From Undaria pinnatifida (Eukaryota > Sar > Phaeophyceae > Laminariales > Alariaceae), in NCBI GenBank assembly GCA_012845835.1, contig JABAKD010000030.1, forward strand, positions 8,116,805 to 8,180,804: 64,000 nt of DNA. The letters run 5' to 3'. The translations under genes were made by a program, and so were the position numbers. This document shows, in pieces, positions 60,901-64,000 of the stretch (position 1 is its first letter; each line of letters opens with the position of its first letter). The notes under the pieces were generated by a model. It saw only the letters and a program-made list of their open reading frames with translations. It made no database searches and was not told the DNA's origin.

Positions 60901-61389
60901 CCTTCCCAAAACAAGATCCAAGTTATCAGCGCCTGGAGGCATCCGATCGTTCGACAAGATAACTTGTACCTGTGGACGTAGAGTGCTCTGAGGAGCTCGA
61001 GTTCTCAATGACCCCCTTTTAGCGGCACTCCAGCTCCTCCTTTTCTGAAATGCAGAGCGCAGCTGCCTTCTCGAACGGCTGTATACACGCGTGCTCTGCT
61101 CACTCGTCGCTCCGCCGCCCGAAGTGGATATCCTCGCGACAATCTAGAAGCCCAGCAGGGGAGATTGAAAGCATCCCGCCGCGTTTGTCACAACCAAACG
61201 CTTCGCACGTGATGCCGCGCCGTTACCCTCGGGATGCGCGACGCCACAGCCCTCAGTCGGCACCGCTGAACCACCGCATTTCGGTGTATTCCTTTCGCCA
61301 GCATGCCCCCCGAAAGCCTTGAGCCCTCGCGATCGGCGGGTGTGTCTTTGCTGGCCGAGTTGAACCGTCAGCGGATCAAATCGTACCTA

Positions 61390-61702
61390 TTTTTTTCTTC
61401 TTTTAGCACACATCTACTTTCCAGCTTCTGGACAAGCCGTGGTTACAGGTGTCGTCCCTTCCCCCCCCGGGTTCTTGCCTTCAATTTGTATCGCGCATAG
61501 GGTTCAGCAATCCCACTGCTCGTCGATTTTTCATCGAGCGTTGCTAGCTCACGCTCTCGCGCTATCCGCAAGTCTATCTGTGCCCAACAAAAAGTCCCCA
61601 CGAATTTATACGAGTATGCACTCGGGGGGATTCGAACTCACGAAACTGACCTATACCAGGCTCGAGGATAACCTGATACGCCACCGGGGCGACCGGCCTA
61701 TA
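61390..61702 (-). mobile_element. tRNA-derived SINE, family B, copy 3
   Basis: Reverse-strand copy with head GCCCCGGTGGCGTATCAGG at the high-coordinate end and B box GTTCGAATC. It lies between the long direct repeats at 58784 and 62009. Confidence 0.85.
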
Positions 61703-62008
61703 CTGCAGGATGGCACAGAACCAAGGCAGTCAACCTGATTCAAACCTGACCATCATCAGCGGATGTGGAGCCTGCTGCTGCAGCCCCTCCACTCTGGGTG
61801 CGATGCTGGAACATCGCCTCTAGCGGCCCCTCGTACGACCACAGAAGACCTCGTTCGGAGTCCTCAAGCAGCACGCCGTGCGGACAGCACCCTCATAATG
61901 TCAGACGGCTTCCTACCGAAACGCGGCGCAATCTACCTGGCGCTGTTTCGATCCGTACAAAAAAAAAAAACTGAACTAACTTCAGTGTGTTCTCCTGAGT
62001 TATCGATA

Positions 62009-62914
62009 ACTATAGACACGCCTCGGTTAAGCAGTCTATTGACCAGAGATTGTCCCCCCTTTGAGCGGGGCTGGTCAGCACCATTCAGGTGCTAGAAAAA
62101 GCGAGAGAAGTTGTTGCGTATTAGTTTCAAACAGGGATGTACATAACTTCAGAATGAACACATTACGCACCCGTAATTACGGCAAATCGGGGATTGACAT
62201 TACGCACGCGTAATTACGGCTACCGTGCGGGGACAAAAGCCCCCCATCCCCGGGGGTTCCGTGTATAGCTGTGTTACCCTGTACCCAGGGGTTCCGTACG
62301 TAGCATTTGCTCTCTTGCTTCGCGTTCTCGCCGAGATGTGGTGTCTGGTAGTATGTATTTGATGTATGATACCCTACCGCCACAGCTGCAGCCCTGCAGC
62401 AACCGTTGGAGAGCATGTTGTATGTTGTATGCTGTATAGTACATAGCGCAGAGTACAGACTTCAGAAAAGTCTAAAAGAAAAAAGATCATGCTCATTCTC
62501 CATTCTCCATGTCCTTACTCGGAGCGATCAAACCTCAACCCAGCTGCTTCCAACTTGAACCTTCTAAAGCAAGTACTGTAGCACAAGAGACGCACCGTAG
62601 AAATACGGAACATTACCGCGGAATATACACATTACGCACGGCCCATCCACATTACCCGTAATTACCCGTAATGCGTAATGTACATCCCTGGTTTCAAACA
62701 CGAAAAAACAAGCGATCTTGAACTTCATCCCCGGATCCCTATACCAGAATCCAGAAGAAGATAAACGGAAACCCCTATCGTCAGTTCAGATCCAATTAAC
62801 GTGTTAACGTTCACATCTCACATCGAATCCTCAGTAGTTAATCACCACCAAGAAGATCAACTGTCGTCTCTTATCACCAATGCTACACACTCTCTGGTGC
62901 TCTGCTGTCCACAG
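62009..62914 (+). repeat. Long direct repeat, right copy (interrupted)
   Basis: Matches 58784-59128 on both sides of the hAT-type insertion at 62132-62690. Confidence 0.8.
62132..62690 (+). mobile_element. Nested hAT-type MITE with perfect 8-bp target duplication
   Basis: 559 bases with inverted ends CAGGGATGTACAT and ATGTACATCCCTG. GTTTCAAA flanks both sides (62124-62131 and 62691-62698). Internal ATTACGCAC/CCGTAATTACGG motifs repeat near both ends. No coding capacity. Confidence 0.92.
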
Positions 62915-63471
62915 CACTTTTGTTACAATGCAATCGTACTGCAAAGGTGATGCCGCTACTATAAGTAGCAGTGTTACGGCAGTACGAGTAAGTGAAGTGA
63001 AACTGCTGTATCCGAGGGTCCGGGGCGCATAATGTGGCAAGACTTTGCACGTACTTATACGTACCTGGTACAGCAGAGTAGAATAATCCCATGAATCGTA
63101 TAGAACTCTGCACAGAAATTACAGAAGGACTCGTACAGCAGTCGAGAAAGTACCCGTCCTGCGGAGTACGCACAAGCTGGTATGATGATAAGCATCACCA
63201 GTGTAATAGCGGTAGGAAATTAGTATCAAATGGGTCCGAGGTGTAGACTCGCACATAACTGCTACTGCGGAGTTGCACGGCAGACTATCCTGGCATTTTA
63301 TGTACTACAGCAGAAGTACCTTGGATGGATATAATGACCGATGTAGTATTAACATTGTATGAATTTTTTTTTTACGTTTCGGGATCCTGGCACGTAGTCC
63401 AGCAGTATCCTACCGCTTTGGTCGGGTATATAACGATCGTTGTAATGCTAAAATAATGTTAGATGGTTCTT

Positions 63472-63668
63472 GCAAATCGCCCAGATTAATAAAATACGGT
63501 TGTAAATAGAGGTTGCCGTCGAGGTACTGGACGCAATCTATGCGAGCCATGGCTTTGAACGATTCGAACGGTTCTTGAATTTCGCCCACAGACATGAAAC
63601 ACGGTTATATGTAGAGGCTGTCGTCGAGGTGCTGGACGCAGTCTACGCAAGTCATGGCTTTAAACGAT
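63472..63668 (-). repeat. Two-unit tandem repeat, about 98 bases
   Basis: Units share GGTTCTTG, AATACGGTTGTAAATAGAGG-like text and CTGGACGCA(A/G)TCTA(T/C)GC. On the minus strand both encode FKAMxxxDCVQxLDxxLY, so this may be a remnant of a repeat-containing coding sequence; a stop and a frame change separate the units. Confidence 0.55.
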
Positions 63669-64000
63669 CCAAAGCCAACGATGTGGTGACGGAGACAGCG
63701 TAGTGGTGGCAAAGAGAGCCGACGATGTGATGGCGGAGGCAGCAGAATGATAGCGGAGAGAGCAGAGAGCCGCAGCAACTGTAGGACCAACAGCAAAAGC
63801 AGCTCGCAGCGGGAGAACATCTCAGAACGGGGGTTTCGACGCATTATGTATGCGAACGAAATCGGGGAATTGACTTTTGTCGTCCCAGGGTACTCGTTTT
63901 GTGCCATATTTCTCCGTGAAGTCGAATTCATGTGCGGATGATGTTCGGCGGGTTTCTACACGATATGTAGGTAGTTAGAAATCTTGTGAGACTGATCCAA

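Overview
The window is nuclear DNA of a eukaryote with intron-rich, GC-moderate genes scattered among many degraded repeats. It has GT-AG introns of about 300-1200 bases, stop-to-stop gene models that join in phase, tRNA-derived SINEs and several classes of DNA transposon remnant. I infer a photosynthetic stramenopile, probably a brown alga, from gene architecture, repeat style and a plastid-type membrane protein. The species cannot be proven from the sequence alone.

Layout. At 389-4964 (+) lies the 3' part of a serine/threonine kinase-like gene. At 7264-10365 (-) are four 3' exons of a TPR-like protein with a C-terminal membrane anchor. From 11.2 to 22.8 kb is a repeat zone: two inverted Harbinger-like MITEs (11.2-13.7 kb), a dispersed repeat shared with 50.8-51.8 kb, a decayed transposase-like pseudogene (16.8-19.1 kb) and a TA-flanked pogo/Tc1-type element (21.5-22.8 kb). 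At 23834-29000 (+) is a complete seven-exon mitochondrial carrier of the folate/FAD/NAD/pyrimidine-nucleotide branch. At 30846-33549 (-) is a complete four-exon MUG/TDG-type mismatch uracil DNA glycosylase. It is divergently paired, 645 bases apart, with RPS11 (uS17) at 34195-43228 (+), six exons. At 45331-46744 (-) is a three-exon cupin protein. From 47.7 kb to the end there is no firm gene: satellite-like repeats, SINEs, two hAT-type elements with perfect 8-bp target duplications, and minisatellites.

The most striking content is in RPS11 intron 2, which is 6.3 kb long. It carries eleven sense-strand copies of a roughly 75-base element with C, D', C' and D boxes in the order and spacing of box C/D snoRNAs. 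The sequence upstream of D' is complementary to the conserved LSU rRNA segment ACUCUAGUCCG. In the three most upstream copies the sequence upstream of D is complementary to ACAGCCAAGGG, another near-universal LSU segment. The LSU sequences are recalled, not computed. This looks like a tandemly amplified snoRNA array hosted by a ribosomal protein gene, with unusual boxes (AUGACGA with CCGA).

No bacterial operons, CRISPR arrays or standalone canonical tRNA or rRNA genes were seen. Exon boundaries were chosen by eye from splice signals, reading phase and family resemblance.
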